NCBI GenBank assembly: GCA_963793645.1 | Contig: CAWCAW010000010.1 | Location: forward strand, 248,001 to 312,000 | Length of the DNA stretch: 64,000 nt | Reading direction: 5' to 3' | Source of the DNA: CAWCAW01 sp963793645 | Lineage (GTDB): Bacteria; Actinomycetota; Acidimicrobiia; Acidimicrobiales; UBA8190 | Part shown: piece after piece, positions 16,557-24,831 of the stretch | Position numbering within the stretch: position 1 is the first letter of the stretch | How the letters are laid out: the number at the start of each line of letters is the position of its first letter | The notes under the pieces: model-generated | The model's database searches: none | What the model was told of the DNA's origin: nothing | What the model saw: only the letters and a program-made list of their open reading frames with translations | Made by a program: the position numbers and the translations under genes

Positions 16557-17075
16557 TCAGCCCAGTTGCTCCCAGCGCTCTTCCTCGTCTTCTTCGACTT
16601 CGACCGAATGGTCGGCTCCCGACGGGGTGATTAAAAAGACGTTGTCCCCGACACGCTCCATGCCGCCGCTCAGTGCGTAGGTCAGTCCGCTACAGAAATC
16701 GATCATGCGCCGCTTGAGATCGCGATCCGCGTCTTGAAGGTTGACGATCACGGGCTGGTCGGCCTTGAGCCGGTCGGCGATCTGGGTGGCATCGGCAAAC
16801 TCGGTCGGGGTTACGGTGCGCACCGCGGGTGTGGGCTCGGGAACGACATCGCGCACCCGATGGGGCGTGATCATCGACACGGCCGAGCTTGGTTGACGCT
16901 TAGAGGGGTTGATGGTCTGCACCGACCGCTTCGACAGGTGCCGTCCCCCACTGCCCGATTGGTACGAGCGCAGGGACGGATCGGAATACTCCGGCGGAGC
17001 ACTGTCATCGTCGTCGTACTCATCGTCAATGAGTCCGAGATACTTCAGACTCCGTTTGAGGTATCCGTTGGTCAT
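16557..17075 (-). CDS. sepF: cell division protein SepF
   Basis: A 172-residue protein with a membrane-binding N-terminal amphipathic segment (NGYLKRSLKYLGLIDDEYDD), an acidic and Ser/Arg-rich linker, and a C-terminal SepF domain: FADATQIADRLKADQPVIVN, then RRMIDFCSGLTYALSGGMER with VGDNVFLITP. SepF anchors FtsZ to the membrane and shapes the septal ring in actinobacteria that lack FtsA. The ATG at 17075 is preceded by AAAGGGG. A TTG two codons upstream is less likely. The gene stands alone here, away from the division cluster where it often lies next to ftsZ, so it could be a second copy. Confidence 0.88.
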   Translation of the reverse strand: MTNGYLKRSLKYLGLIDDEYDDDDSAPPEYSDPSLRSYQSGSGGRHLSKRSVQTINPSKRQPSSAVSMITPHRVRDVVPEPTPAVRTVTPTEFADATQIADRLKADQPVIVNLQDADRDLKRRMIDFCSGLTYALSGGMERVGDNVFLITPSGADHSVEVEEDEEERWEQLG

Positions 17076-17542
17076 CAGCAACCCCTTTCAGCCCGTCAGG
17101 GTACCGTCACGCCCGCCCAAGATGTTGGACCTAGCCGCCTCGGGCCGTCCGTGTGGAATCGGTGTGGGCGCGGTGACCTATCAGCTGCCATTATCCCTGT
17201 TCAGAGGGGTATGTCATGAGCCAGCCAGGCCGATGCTCCCGACCGGACTATTCAAGTGCGGGTTGGTGCGAGGGATGGCGCCTGGTTCAGTCGATGTACG
17301 TGAGGCCGGTGAGTCAGCGAGATGTCGTGGGCCGTGTGGGCGCCAGGACGGAGCTTCAGTCGGATCAATGCATCGAGGCGATGGGACGCGGGCAATGCCC
17401 GGTCGGGTGAAGCGCGCCATCGGTGGTTCGGCGACGCCATCTCAATCGCCAGCGTCGGGCAACCTTGACTACTCTTTCGGCGGCGGTAGGGCTAGCGGCG
17501 CTGTCCCTAGGGCAGCGATAGTGACGGGCGGATCGGACGGGC
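17076..17542. other. intergenic stretch without a recognisable gene
   Basis: Several overlapping short frames exist, but none has both a ribosome site and protein-like composition, and no strong hairpin is visible. The upstream control region of sepF should lie at its left end. Confidence 0.45.
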
Positions 17543-18178
17543 ATGGCGGCAGGGTCGAACGATTCCAAGAAACGGACGAGCCAACTCCGTAAACCTCACG
17601 TGTTCGTCCCCATCGTGGCTGGGCTCATGCTCATCGTCCTGTTGGTGCTGAGGGCGCAGAGGGAGGACTCGCCTGTCAACGTGGCGACCGCGGCCGCCAA
17701 CGGAACCGCTTCGTCGCTCACTGTTCCCATCACAACATCGTCTATCCCCACCACTTCGCCGACCACGCCGACGCCTCCACTGCCGGCCGCAACCAACGCA
17801 GCCGACGCGCATGCCGTCCAAGGCTGGTGGGGGCAGCACTCCGGTTTGCCGACGGCGTTGCTCAACGACGAGTTAGCCCTCGAAAACGACGAGTCTGCTC
17901 CCACGGTGGGAAGTACCCTGGCCACCAACACCACATTCGAAACGGACATCAAGGCGGCGCAGAACGCGCCGGCCATACCCGACGCCACCATGCAGTTCGA
18001 CTGGACGAATACGCTCGCCGACGCTCAGGCTGCGCAGAGCGCCGTGAACCAGTGGATCTATGCAGGGGCGGGCAGCTCGGGCTCGTCTCCGTGGACACAG
18101 GTCCTCGACGATCTCCACCAGGCCAGCACGTGGGAAGGTGATCTCGATCAGGAGGCCCAAAGCCTGGGAGTTCACTGA
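17543..18178 (+). CDS. single-TM exported protein of unknown function
   Basis: A 211-residue protein with a basic cytoplasmic N-terminus (SNDSKKRTSQLRKPH), one TM helix at about residues 20-37 (VFVPIVAGLMLIVLLVL), a Thr/Pro linker (about 57-85) and a mostly helical C-terminal domain (GWWGQHSGLPTALLNDELAL ... LDDLHQASTWEGDLDQEAQ). I do not recognise the domain. It lies 40 bases upstream of the HTH paralogue B gene on the same strand, so the two may be cotranscribed. Its layout repeats that of other anchored linker proteins nearby. Confidence 0.65.
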   Translation: MAAGSNDSKKRTSQLRKPHVFVPIVAGLMLIVLLVLRAQREDSPVNVATAAANGTASSLTVPITTSSIPTTSPTTPTPPLPAATNAADAHAVQGWWGQHSGLPTALLNDELALENDESAPTVGSTLATNTTFETDIKAAQNAPAIPDATMQFDWTNTLADAQAAQSAVNQWIYAGAGSSGSSPWTQVLDDLHQASTWEGDLDQEAQSLGVH

Positions 18179-18218
18179 GACTGAACCCCAGCCGTAGCGG
18201 CGATACGGTGGTGCCGAC

Positions 18219-18572
18219 ATGGCACCAGGGCAAGACAACCTCGAGCAACTCGCCTTGGACGTCGACACGACGTCTCACGCGCTACGCAAGGCATTGCTCG
18301 ACAGCCAGCGCGCCATCGTGCAGACAGCCTCCCTCGTCACTGCCGGTGAACGAGGGGTGGAAGCCCTGCGCCAAGTTGATGCCGCCCGGAACCGCCAGCG
18401 CGTCACGGACTGTCTCGATGAGTACGAGGTGGCGCGGCATCGTTTTCGCATCGCCATGTTCCGCGTGTGCCTCAACGAGGGAGCCACCATGACCGAGATC
18501 GGTCGGCTGCTGTCCATCTCGCGTCAGCTGGCCTCCCGTCTCGCCAACGAAGCCCGGGCCATCGAACCGTAA
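18219..18572 (+). CDS. helix-turn-helix protein, paralogue B of a two-copy family
   Basis: A 117-residue protein paralogous to the product at 8211-8564 and of identical length. The conserved C-terminal HTH reads NEGATMTEIGRLLSISRQLA. The N-terminal region is helical and diverged, keeping only a matching pattern of charged residues (GERGVEALRQVDAARNRQRV against GESGAAALKAIDAPIQRREV). A ribosome site is weak (GGTGG). The hairpin at 18618-18647 begins 46 bases after its stop. It is probably a small DNA-binding regulator. The target is unknown. Confidence 0.74.
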   Translation: MAPGQDNLEQLALDVDTTSHALRKALLDSQRAIVQTASLVTAGERGVEALRQVDAARNRQRVTDCLDEYEVARHRFRIAMFRVCLNEGATMTEIGRLLSISRQLASRLANEARAIEP

Positions 18573-18617
18573 ACCGGTCGCTGCGGCGTCAGGGATCGCC
18601 GCCGCTACCCCCCACGC

Positions 18618-18647
18618 GAATCTGCCCCCTCCTTGGGGGGCAGATTC
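18618..18647. repeat. 12-bp perfect inverted repeat (hairpin copy 2)
   Basis: Left arm gaatctgccccc (18618-18629), short loop, right arm gggggcagattc (18636-18647), then cagccgtc as in copy 1. It directly follows the HTH paralogue B gene and may help end its transcript, but there is no T-run. The paired base change relative to the copy at 7826-7860 keeps the stem intact. Confidence 0.7.
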
Positions 18648-18800
18648 AGCCGTCAACTCACCTCTCGGGCTTGGGGGGCGAGAAGGTGAACGAGGGCAGC
18701 CCTTCAGCCTGGCCCGCCCATCCCCCCTTTGTCAAGAGATATGGACAGGCCGTCCAACCGGCTTCCTCCGGTGCCCGGCGGGTGCGAGACTCAGTGCATC

Positions 18801-19319
18801 GTGCGGGCGGGCCACGGTGTCATCGGGCGCATCACGGCGGTCTTCGTCGCCTCGGTGACCGCCGCGCTCGTCGGAGCGTGCGGGACCACGGCTACGCCGG
18901 CGGCCCGTGGCACCACCGTTGCCCCTCCCCCGTCCACGACAGCCCCGACGGCTTCTTCGACGACGATCGTCGTAGCGCCAACGACTACGCCACCGGGCTC
19001 ACTGTGCGACGTGGAGGCGAACCCGGACATCGTCTTCACGCCCGGCACCGGCCTCTGCGCGGTGACCACCCACCTCGGGGTGACCATCCACGTCGACCTT
19101 GCCGCCGGTTACAACTGGAGCGACCCCGTCAGTACCGCCGCCGTTATCGAGATAGCCGGCATCGAGCGTCCATCGGGCGGCGGTCTGGATGCTGCCCTCT
19201 ATGCGCTGCGAGTAGGCCAAGCGGTGGTCACTGCCACCGGCACGGTGGCCTGCGCCCCGGGAGTCGCCTGTCCAGCACTCGCTCTGTTGTGGCGGCTCAA
19301 CGTCGATGTGACCGGCTAG
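18801..19319 (+). CDS. putative lipoprotein with Thr-rich linker
   Basis: Unrecognised exported protein. The GTG at 18801 gives a normal-length lipoprotein signal (VRAGHGVIGRITAVFVASVT ... VGAC) with the modified Cys at about residue 27. An ATG at 18741 and a TTG at 18729 are in frame but would give an unusually long n-region. After the Cys comes a T/P/S linker and a C-terminal domain of about 100 residues with two Cys pairs (SLCDVEANPD, GLCAVTTHLG, VACAPGVACPA). Such lipoproteins are anchored to the outer face of the membrane. Confidence 0.62.
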   Translation: MRAGHGVIGRITAVFVASVTAALVGACGTTATPAARGTTVAPPPSTTAPTASSTTIVVAPTTTPPGSLCDVEANPDIVFTPGTGLCAVTTHLGVTIHVDLAAGYNWSDPVSTAAVIEIAGIERPSGGGLDAALYALRVGQAVVTATGTVACAPGVACPALALLWRLNVDVTG

Positions 19320-19341
19320 GGGCTTCGTCGAGTCGCATCCA

Positions 19342-20100
19342 TCAGCGTCCATGAGGAAGGGTCGGCTCGGTGACGTCCGGAAACGACGGCGGAGTCCGAC
19401 CCCACCGGGGCCGGGAAGGCGATCCGCCCATCGTCTTGGTGGCTACGCATTGTGTTTGCCCATCACCGATGCTCAGTTGGACCGAAAGCGTGGCGCCGGC
19501 ACCTGTGACGGGGACTCCCCCCACGGTGATCGACGCGGAACCCTTCTGATTCGTCATACCCAAGAAGTGTCTTGTTGTCGACGTATCGACGATTGTCGCC
19601 ATCACCGATGCGTCGGTCACGTTGGAGGTCACGTAGACGATGGCATCTCCGTCGAGCGGTGGTACCGGGCTCACGACGGTGGCGCTGCAGAACCCCGGGC
19701 TGTGTCCCGTGCTGGCCACCGAAGGGGCGGCGCCCAAGGTCGTGCTTGGAGCCGTCGTGCGCGGTGTGATCCTGGCTTCGACCGACGAGGCTCGGGTGGC
19801 GGCCTCCGCCACGGTGGTGGGGGCGACCGAGGTGGTGCTGTCGGATCGAACGGCAGCCGACGTTGGGGGCGAGGTATCAGGGGGTGGAGCAGTCGACGTC
19901 GCCGAAGGTGGAACCGTTGCTTTGGAGGCTTGGTGCACCAACTCGACATTGCCGGTGGTGGAATCGGACGCGAGGAGCACCACCAGACCGGCCGCGACAA
20001 CCACGATCGCCCATTGATAGCCAGCCAGACCCCAGCGGCGCGGTCGTCGTGAGAACAGGCTTTTGTCGTTGCCCGGCAGACCATGCGGGGCGACGCCCAT
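19342..20100 (-). CDS. single-TM exported protein with Thr/Pro/Ser linker
   Basis: A 252-residue protein from the ATG at 20100; a TTG at 20130 is an alternative. A cytoplasmic N-terminus (SLFSRRPRRWG) is followed by a TM helix at about residues 29-45 (WAIVVVAAGLVVLLA), a long P/T/S/A linker (about 60-130) and a C-terminal beta-rich domain of about 90 residues (FCSATVVSPVPPLDGDAIVY, NQKGSASITVGGVPVTG). The beta domain looks Ig-like. Function unknown. Its layout parallels the proteins at 17543 and 1367. It converges with the lipoprotein gene at 18801-19319. Confidence 0.65.
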   Translation of the reverse strand: MGVAPHGLPGNDKSLFSRRPRRWGLAGYQWAIVVVAAGLVVLLASDSTTGNVELVHQASKATVPPSATSTAPPPDTSPPTSAAVRSDSTTSVAPTTVAEAATRASSVEARITPRTTAPSTTLGAAPSVASTGHSPGFCSATVVSPVPPLDGDAIVYVTSNVTDASVMATIVDTSTTRHFLGMTNQKGSASITVGGVPVTGAGATLSVQLSIGDGQTQCVATKTMGGSPSRPRWGRTPPSFPDVTEPTLPHGR

Positions 20101-20245
20101 AGCTTCGGAGGTTACTGCTCGGAGTCCCAAAAAACGCGGTTATGAACGAGGCGCATCTCGTACACGCACCCCGGCGAGCGGCGGACCCGACAGGGACGTC
20201 GGCTAGCCTGACGCCGAAGCGCCAGTCATACCTAGGAGGTGCGCC

Positions 20246-20632
20246 ATGGGAGATCAGGAATCGGCGGAGCGGGTGGTACGGGATCTCCTGGCGACGCTCG
20301 AGAAGCATGACACCGAGGCACTGCGACCGTTCTTCACCGACGACATCGTCTACCACAACATCCCCATGGACCCTTCGGTTGGGATGGACGCCAGCATCGC
20401 GTTCATCGAGGGCTTCGTGGCCGCGTGTGAGAGCACAGTGATCGACATCCTCCACCTGGCCGTCAATGACGACGTGGTCCTCACCGAGCGAGTCGACACC
20501 CTTACCTTCGGAGGGATCGCGGTGGCGTTGCCCGTCATGGGAACCTTCGAGCTGCGTGGGGGCAAGGTGTGTGCGTGGCGTGACTACTTCGACATGGCAC
20601 AGATCACCAACGCGCTGGCCGGGAACGCCTGA
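20246..20632 (+). CDS. limonene-1,2-epoxide hydrolase-like enzyme (NTF2 fold)
   Basis: A 128-residue protein with an ideal AGGAGGTG ribosome site. All residues of the limonene-epoxide hydrolase active site have visible counterparts: Y36-H-N38 (IVYHNIPMDP), R82 and D84 (TERVD), and W111 with D113 (WRDYFD). LPVMGTFELRGGK between them is typical too. The enzyme would open an epoxide ring by direct water attack through the Asp-Arg-Asp system in the cytoplasm. Its natural substrate here is unknown, since many actinobacterial homologues are not terpene enzymes. The membrane protein gene downstream starts 42 bases after it. Confidence 0.87.
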   Translation: MGDQESAERVVRDLLATLEKHDTEALRPFFTDDIVYHNIPMDPSVGMDASIAFIEGFVAACESTVIDILHLAVNDDVVLTERVDTLTFGGIAVALPVMGTFELRGGKVCAWRDYFDMAQITNALAGNA

Positions 20633-20674
20633 AGGTTCCAGGGCGATCCCAACGCTGTCATAACATCGCTGAGC

Positions 20675-21373
20675 GTGACCCCCGGACCAGAACGGAGAGC
20701 CTTGCCCCCGCGCCGCGGCGCACTGGTGGGCCGGGTATTCCTGCTCCTCACGGGGTCCACGATTTCGACCCTGTGCTACGGCCTGACCATTCGGGCCGGC
20801 CTCGGCCTCGGACCGTTGTTCGTGTTGCAAGGCGGGTTTGCTCTGCGTGTCGGCGTAGCCATCGGCACATCGGTGATCGTGCTCGGATTTGCCTGTATCG
20901 GCATCGCCATGTGTTTGGGGATACGGCCCGGTCCCGGAACACTGATCATTCCCGTCATCAGCGGCGTGACGCTCGATGCCGCCCTCCCGCACTTGCCTAT
21001 CCTGCACGGCTGGCCGTTGAGGATGGGTGTTGTGGTGGGGGCCACCGTGACCATGGCGCTCGGGGCGGCCATGACGATTCGGGCGGCTCTGGGCGTCTCG
21101 CCCTACGACGCCGTGATGCTCGGCCTGGCTCGACGGTTTCGCCGCCCACTGGCGCCCATGCGGCTCGCCATGGAGGGCACGGTGCTCGTGGTCGGCTGGA
21201 TTCTCGGTGGGGCCGTCGGCATTGGGACGGTGATCACCGGACTCCTCATCGGTCCGAGCATCCAGCTCTGGCTCACCATTGTCGGAGGTCGGGGCGCGGT
21301 CTCTCGCCGCTCACCACTCGATTCGCTTCGTCGTGTCGACGCACTGGCACTGGAGCCGACGACCGAAATTTGA
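20675..21373 (+). CDS. YczE/YitT-type integral membrane protein
   Basis: A 232-residue protein starting GTG at 20675. It has five or six TM segments in an internal-repeat arrangement: LCYGLTIRAGLGLGPLFVLQ and later MTIRAALGVSPYDAVMLGLA are the paired G-x-x-P/S motifs of the YczE family. YczE-like proteins are membrane proteins of poorly known role, tied in Bacillus to secondary metabolite production. The C-terminus is basic. It probably shares a transcript with the epoxide-hydrolase-like gene upstream. Its 3' end faces the small operon at 21375-21727. Confidence 0.77.
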   Translation: MTPGPERRALPPRRGALVGRVFLLLTGSTISTLCYGLTIRAGLGLGPLFVLQGGFALRVGVAIGTSVIVLGFACIGIAMCLGIRPGPGTLIIPVISGVTLDAALPHLPILHGWPLRMGVVVGATVTMALGAAMTIRAALGVSPYDAVMLGLARRFRRPLAPMRLAMEGTVLVVGWILGGAVGIGTVITGLLIGPSIQLWLTIVGGRGAVSRRSPLDSLRRVDALALEPTTEI

Positions 21374-21374
21374 A

Positions 21375-21482
21375 TTAGGCCCCGTCGTCCTGCTGGCCCA
21401 GTCGCCACAGCGACCATCCGAATGCGATGGCGATGACGATGAGTGCCCCCAGCGCCCAGACGACGAACTGGCTGCTCGTCAT
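21375..21482 (-). CDS. 35-residue single-span membrane microprotein
   Basis: A short frame from ATG (21482) to TAA (21375). It encodes MTSSQFVVWALGALIVIAIA, then a short FGWSLW stretch ending in polar GQQDDGA. One TM helix covers residues 6-26 and the C-terminus is polar. Its ATG overlaps the TGA of the upstream gene (21479-21727) as ATGA, so translation is probably coupled. The hydrophobic pattern and coupling argue for a real gene despite its size. Function unknown. Confidence 0.62.
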   Translation of the reverse strand: MTSSQFVVWALGALIVIAIAFGWSLWRLGQQDDGA

Positions 21483-21727
21483 GATGCCGACCAATCCTCA
21501 GGCCACCACGCCAGGGCCGAACTGGCTCTGACGTCGTTGAACCCGAAGAGGTCGGGCAACGCGCTGCCGTCTGACATGCGTCGGATGCGGTAGCCATCTT
21601 CGAGGCGTTCCACCACTTCGAAACCTTCGCTCCATTCTCCGACAAACCGACACCGGACATCGACCGCGGCGCCTACACGAAGGCGTTGCCGTGACGGTGT
21701 CCGGCTCGCGACGAGCTGTTTCACCAT
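21479..21727 (-). CDS. small SH3/Tudor-like conserved protein, paralogue of the left-edge gene
   Basis: An 82-residue protein. It has a basic N-terminus (KQLVASRTPSRQRLRVG) followed by the conserved core DVRCRFVGEWSEGFEVVERL and GYRIRRMSDGSALPDLFGFN, shared with the partial product at 2-202. The start ATG (21727) follows GGAGCACAAGGGG. It is the first gene of a two-gene unit, the second being a 35-residue membrane protein with a 4-base overlap. It is likely a compact beta-barrel that binds a partner or nucleic acid, but this is inference. Confidence 0.72.
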   Translation of the reverse strand: MVKQLVASRTPSRQRLRVGAAVDVRCRFVGEWSEGFEVVERLEDGYRIRRMSDGSALPDLFGFNDVRASSALAWWPEDWSAS

Positions 21728-22008
21728 GCCCCTTGTGCTCCTTGTGGATCTCCGGGACGCCGGAGTCCCCTGGGGCTCTGTCGTCGATTGGTGTTGTGAT
21801 CATGCGCGTTTTGGTAATGCGCCCCAAGGGTATAACCGTCACTGCACGATGGCGCGTCTTTCGCCGCCGGCACTTGCGTCACGGACGGATGCATTGAGGG
21901 GGACGGGGGTCCAATGCTGAATGGGACACAGATTTTGCGCGCGAAGAGCAACGCGGAGAGTCACTTATGCCGGGTCGTGCCGACGACGCGTCGTGGCAGA
22001 ATCATGAG

Positions 22009-22737
22009 ATGGATTCCGGCACATACCTCGCAAACCTGCGTCATGACGGCCCCGCCTTGTTGGTGGCGGCCAACGGCGCGGCTGACGCAAAGGTACCGAG
22101 TTGTCCCGATTGGACCATGGCCGAGCTGGTCGGACACGTGGCCGGCGTCCATCGATGGGTCGAGCAGATGGTGCGTGACCGGTCTGTCGAGGCGGGTCGC
22201 TTTCCCAAGGCCCCTGAGGGATGGGAACAACTCGCCGGATGGTACGAAGAGGGACTGTCGATGCTCCTCGAAGCATTGGAGCAGGTCCATCCCGACGAGC
22301 CGGTGTGGAACTGGGCCGTGGGAGGACCTGGACCAGCGAGTTTCTGGCACCGACGTATGGCGAACGAGACCGCCGTACATCGTTGGGATGCACAGGACGC
22401 CGCCGGTGCCCCTGTCGCCATCGACTCCCTCCTCGCCCTTGACGGCATCGACGAGTATCTCGGCGTGGTCTCCTCCCGGTTGCAACGAGCGCCCAAGGTC
22501 GAATTGTCAGGCACGCTGGGCCTCGACGTCACCGACTCTCCCCTGTCTTGCACCTTGGCGCTCGAGCCGGATCACTTCGAGCGTCACGAAGGACTCGATG
22601 GGGCCGATGCGGTGGTCCGGGCGACTGCATCAGACCTTCTGCTCTGGATCCTCGGCCGACGGCGCATCGATGACGACGCGCTCGTGGTGGCCGGGGACTT
22701 CGCCGTGGCCGAGGCCTGGGCGGTCGTCAAGTTCTGA
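22009..22737 (+). CDS. maleylpyruvate isomerase-fold (mycothiol-dependent type) protein
   Basis: A 242-residue protein of the DinB/MDMPI superfamily found in mycothiol-making actinobacteria. N-terminal helical domain: VPSCPDWTMAELVGHVAGVH with the metal-binding His of HVAGVHRW, later FWHRRMANETAVHRWDAQDA, which supplies further His/Glu ligands. The C-terminal domain (ELSGTLGLDVTDSP ... ATASDLLLWILGRR) is the usual MDMPI C-terminal part. I set the start at the ATG at 22009, since the family begins close to this point; an in-frame ATG at 21967 is possible. The substrate is unknown, as most members are not true maleylpyruvate isomerases. Confidence 0.82.
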   Translation: MDSGTYLANLRHDGPALLVAANGAADAKVPSCPDWTMAELVGHVAGVHRWVEQMVRDRSVEAGRFPKAPEGWEQLAGWYEEGLSMLLEALEQVHPDEPVWNWAVGGPGPASFWHRRMANETAVHRWDAQDAAGAPVAIDSLLALDGIDEYLGVVSSRLQRAPKVELSGTLGLDVTDSPLSCTLALEPDHFERHEGLDGADAVVRATASDLLLWILGRRRIDDDALVVAGDFAVAEAWAVVKF

Positions 22738-22833
22738 GCTGACAACGCCGGGTGCGGAATCGTTGCACTCGACACCGACGTTTCGCCCAAGTTTGATGGT
22801 TTCGTCGCGTCAAGTTCACATTCGGCATTTAGG

Positions 22834-23796
22834 GTGCCCGGCGTGACGGGTGATCGAGGTGGCGTAAGGCGCGCCCGGCTGTGGCTAGGCGGCGCGGCGT
22901 TGATGCTGGGTCTGCTGGCGACGGTCACCGCCTCCGGGGCCGAGTCTCCCGCTTGGGCTACCAGCACCCAGTACGAGCTGTACTGCCCGAATACACAGGT
23001 GGGCAACTTGGTCATCAACAACGTGGTGACATCGGGGAACATCACGCCGCGTCACCCTGCTACCGGCCAGCCATTCACCGTGACGAGTTACCAGACCATC
23101 CTGCCCATCCCTTCGACCTTGGCTGAAGCCATGTCCGTCTTGGGCAACACCGCCATCGTGGGGACGGCCACCACCGCCATCGAAGCTACCGGTGCCACCC
23201 CGTCATCGCTGTCGGTGGGATCAATGTCCTTCGACGTCCCCATACCGAAATCCATACCGACAGCCGGCGTGAACCTCGAACTGCCGAGCAAGGCCTCAAC
23301 CATCGGCCCCTTTACGGCGGGCGCCAACGTGACCGTCTTGCAAAGCAGTGCCATCGCATTAAACCTGTCCGTATCGGGCAAGACCATCACCATGATCTGC
23401 GTCGCCTTCCCTAACGATGGCCTGGCTACCGGTGTCACGACGTCACCGCCGACCTCTAAATCGATCTCTCTGCTGCTCGGCGCCTTCGACAACCAACTAG
23501 CGATCACCACGGCCACCCGGTTGCCCGCTGCCGTAGTGGGCTGGCACTATTCCACCACCTTGGCCGCCGCCGGGGGCACCCCTCCCTACGCGTGGAAGGT
23601 CGTCGTCGATTCCGGGAAACTCCCCAAGGGACTCAAGCTCGATTCGTCTACAGGGGTGATATCGGGAATACCTACGAAGAGCGGTGTGGCCACCTTTACC
23701 GTGAAGGTTCTCGACGACGAAGTCGGCAATGCCGGCTTGCGAGGAAAGATCGTGCACGACTCCACCACCGAGCCTGTCTCCATGATCGTCTGGTGA
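22834..23796 (+). CDS. secreted protein with C-terminal putative Ig (He_PIG-like) domain
   Basis: A 320-residue protein starting GTG at 22834. It has a signal peptide (RRARLWLGGAALMLGLLATV, cleavage near AWA-T). Residues 45-215 form a beta-rich domain with two Cys (YELYCPNTQVG and MICVAFPNDG), similar in pattern to actinobacterial secreted proteins of unknown role. Residues 225-310 match the putative Ig repeat: ATRLPAAVVGWHYSTTLAAA, LPKGLKLDSSTGVISGIPTK, then ATFTVKVLD. Such Ig modules mediate adhesion or surface display. No anchor is seen, so it is probably released or loosely wall-bound. Confidence 0.74.
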   Translation: MPGVTGDRGGVRRARLWLGGAALMLGLLATVTASGAESPAWATSTQYELYCPNTQVGNLVINNVVTSGNITPRHPATGQPFTVTSYQTILPIPSTLAEAMSVLGNTAIVGTATTAIEATGATPSSLSVGSMSFDVPIPKSIPTAGVNLELPSKASTIGPFTAGANVTVLQSSAIALNLSVSGKTITMICVAFPNDGLATGVTTSPPTSKSISLLLGAFDNQLAITTATRLPAAVVGWHYSTTLAAAGGTPPYAWKVVVDSGKLPKGLKLDSSTGVISGIPTKSGVATFTVKVLDDEVGNAGLRGKIVHDSTTEPVSMIVW

Positions 23797-23821
23797 GTCG
23801 AGAGGACAAACCGCTTCTTTC

Positions 23822-24679
23822 CTACGCCTCGGGCAGTTTCATGGCCAGGGTGCGAGCCAGCTGACTCGTCGTCACTTCGTCCAAAGGCCCGGACCGCCTG
23901 AGGACCCTTGCCATCTGCTTCGGAGATCCGACCCAAACGCCTCGAACCTGTGTTGGCCGAGCAAGCCATCCTCTGCCGCCGCCGACCAATACCACCATCA
24001 GGCTGATGGGAACGTTGTGGGCGTCGGGAACGCCAGATAGCGCGTGCGCGACCGCCTCGACTTGAAACCGCATCCCTTCGATGAACGCGCTCCGGTCTCG
24101 ACCACCGACGAACAGCCTGAGCGGTCCGCGATTCCAAATGGGTCCCGTCCTTCGCACCGACACACGGCCTGGTGCCACCTTGGTGTCGATGACGAAGATG
24201 CCCCATGGCCCCACGGCCACGTGATCGATATTGGCCTGGGAGCCCGGGATGCGCCGGTCGTGGACGACGGAGACACCCCGCGATGCCACCTTGGCCAGAT
24301 GGGCGCCCACGACGCGCTCACCTTGTGCGCCGGTGGCCCACGCCGAGGTGGTCTGACGACGCCGCCACACAGAGCTCGCCACGGCGACGGCGGCCACGAT
24401 AGCGACGAGGAGGCCCAACCCATGCGCCGTCGCCGGGTTGAACGGGGTTGTAGCCGCACTGGCGTCCTGAGCGTGCAACGCGCTTGTCAGGAGCTTCGCC
24501 CCGAGCTGCACGCCGAGATAACCGATGACCGCCACACCCGCGACGAGGACGAGCCGCATGGGCAGGTACGCGTGCGCCCGGGCCCGGTCCCGGCGGCGAC
24601 GGCGGTCGTACTCTCGCTGGGCGGACCCACCGGGGTTCCCGATGTGAAGCGAGTCACCCACAGCGCGCCTCCCTGCCAT
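23822..24679 (-). CDS. NERD-domain membrane protein
   Basis: A 285-residue protein from the ATG at 24679. A basic N-terminus (REYDRRRRRDRARAHAY) is followed by two TM helices (LVLVAGVAVIGYLGVQLGAK and GLLVAIVAAVAVASSVW). The NERD domain at about residues 120-225 shows GERVVGAHLAKVASRGVSVV, then NIDHVAVGPWGIFVIDTKVA, with the D and D-T-K residues of a restriction-endonuclease-like active site. NERD proteins are predicted nucleases or nuclease-derived factors, and their biological role is mostly untested. The longer upstream frame to 24775 is less likely. It converges with the exported Ig protein gene. Confidence 0.8.
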   Translation of the reverse strand: MAGRRAVGDSLHIGNPGGSAQREYDRRRRRDRARAHAYLPMRLVLVAGVAVIGYLGVQLGAKLLTSALHAQDASAATTPFNPATAHGLGLLVAIVAAVAVASSVWRRRQTTSAWATGAQGERVVGAHLAKVASRGVSVVHDRRIPGSQANIDHVAVGPWGIFVIDTKVAPGRVSVRRTGPIWNRGPLRLFVGGRDRSAFIEGMRFQVEAVAHALSGVPDAHNVPISLMVVLVGGGRGWLARPTQVRGVWVGSPKQMARVLRRSGPLDEVTTSQLARTLAMKLPEA

Positions 24680-24831
24680 CGGTTCACGGTACCGGTCGGG
24701 TGTTACGGAGAACGAGCTCGTTGGGCATCTCGAGGACCAAATGTCGTCACGGCCGCGGCAACGCCTGCGTGCCATGATGACAACCTCCGATTGCCGTACA
24801 TGAGACTGGGTTGCAAGGTGGCTGACACTTG

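Noticed and set aside
16909..17592. 227-codon plus-strand frame over the sepF 5' end and the following gap
   Set aside because: Half of it is antisense to sepF and the rest is low in hydrophobic residues with no motif.
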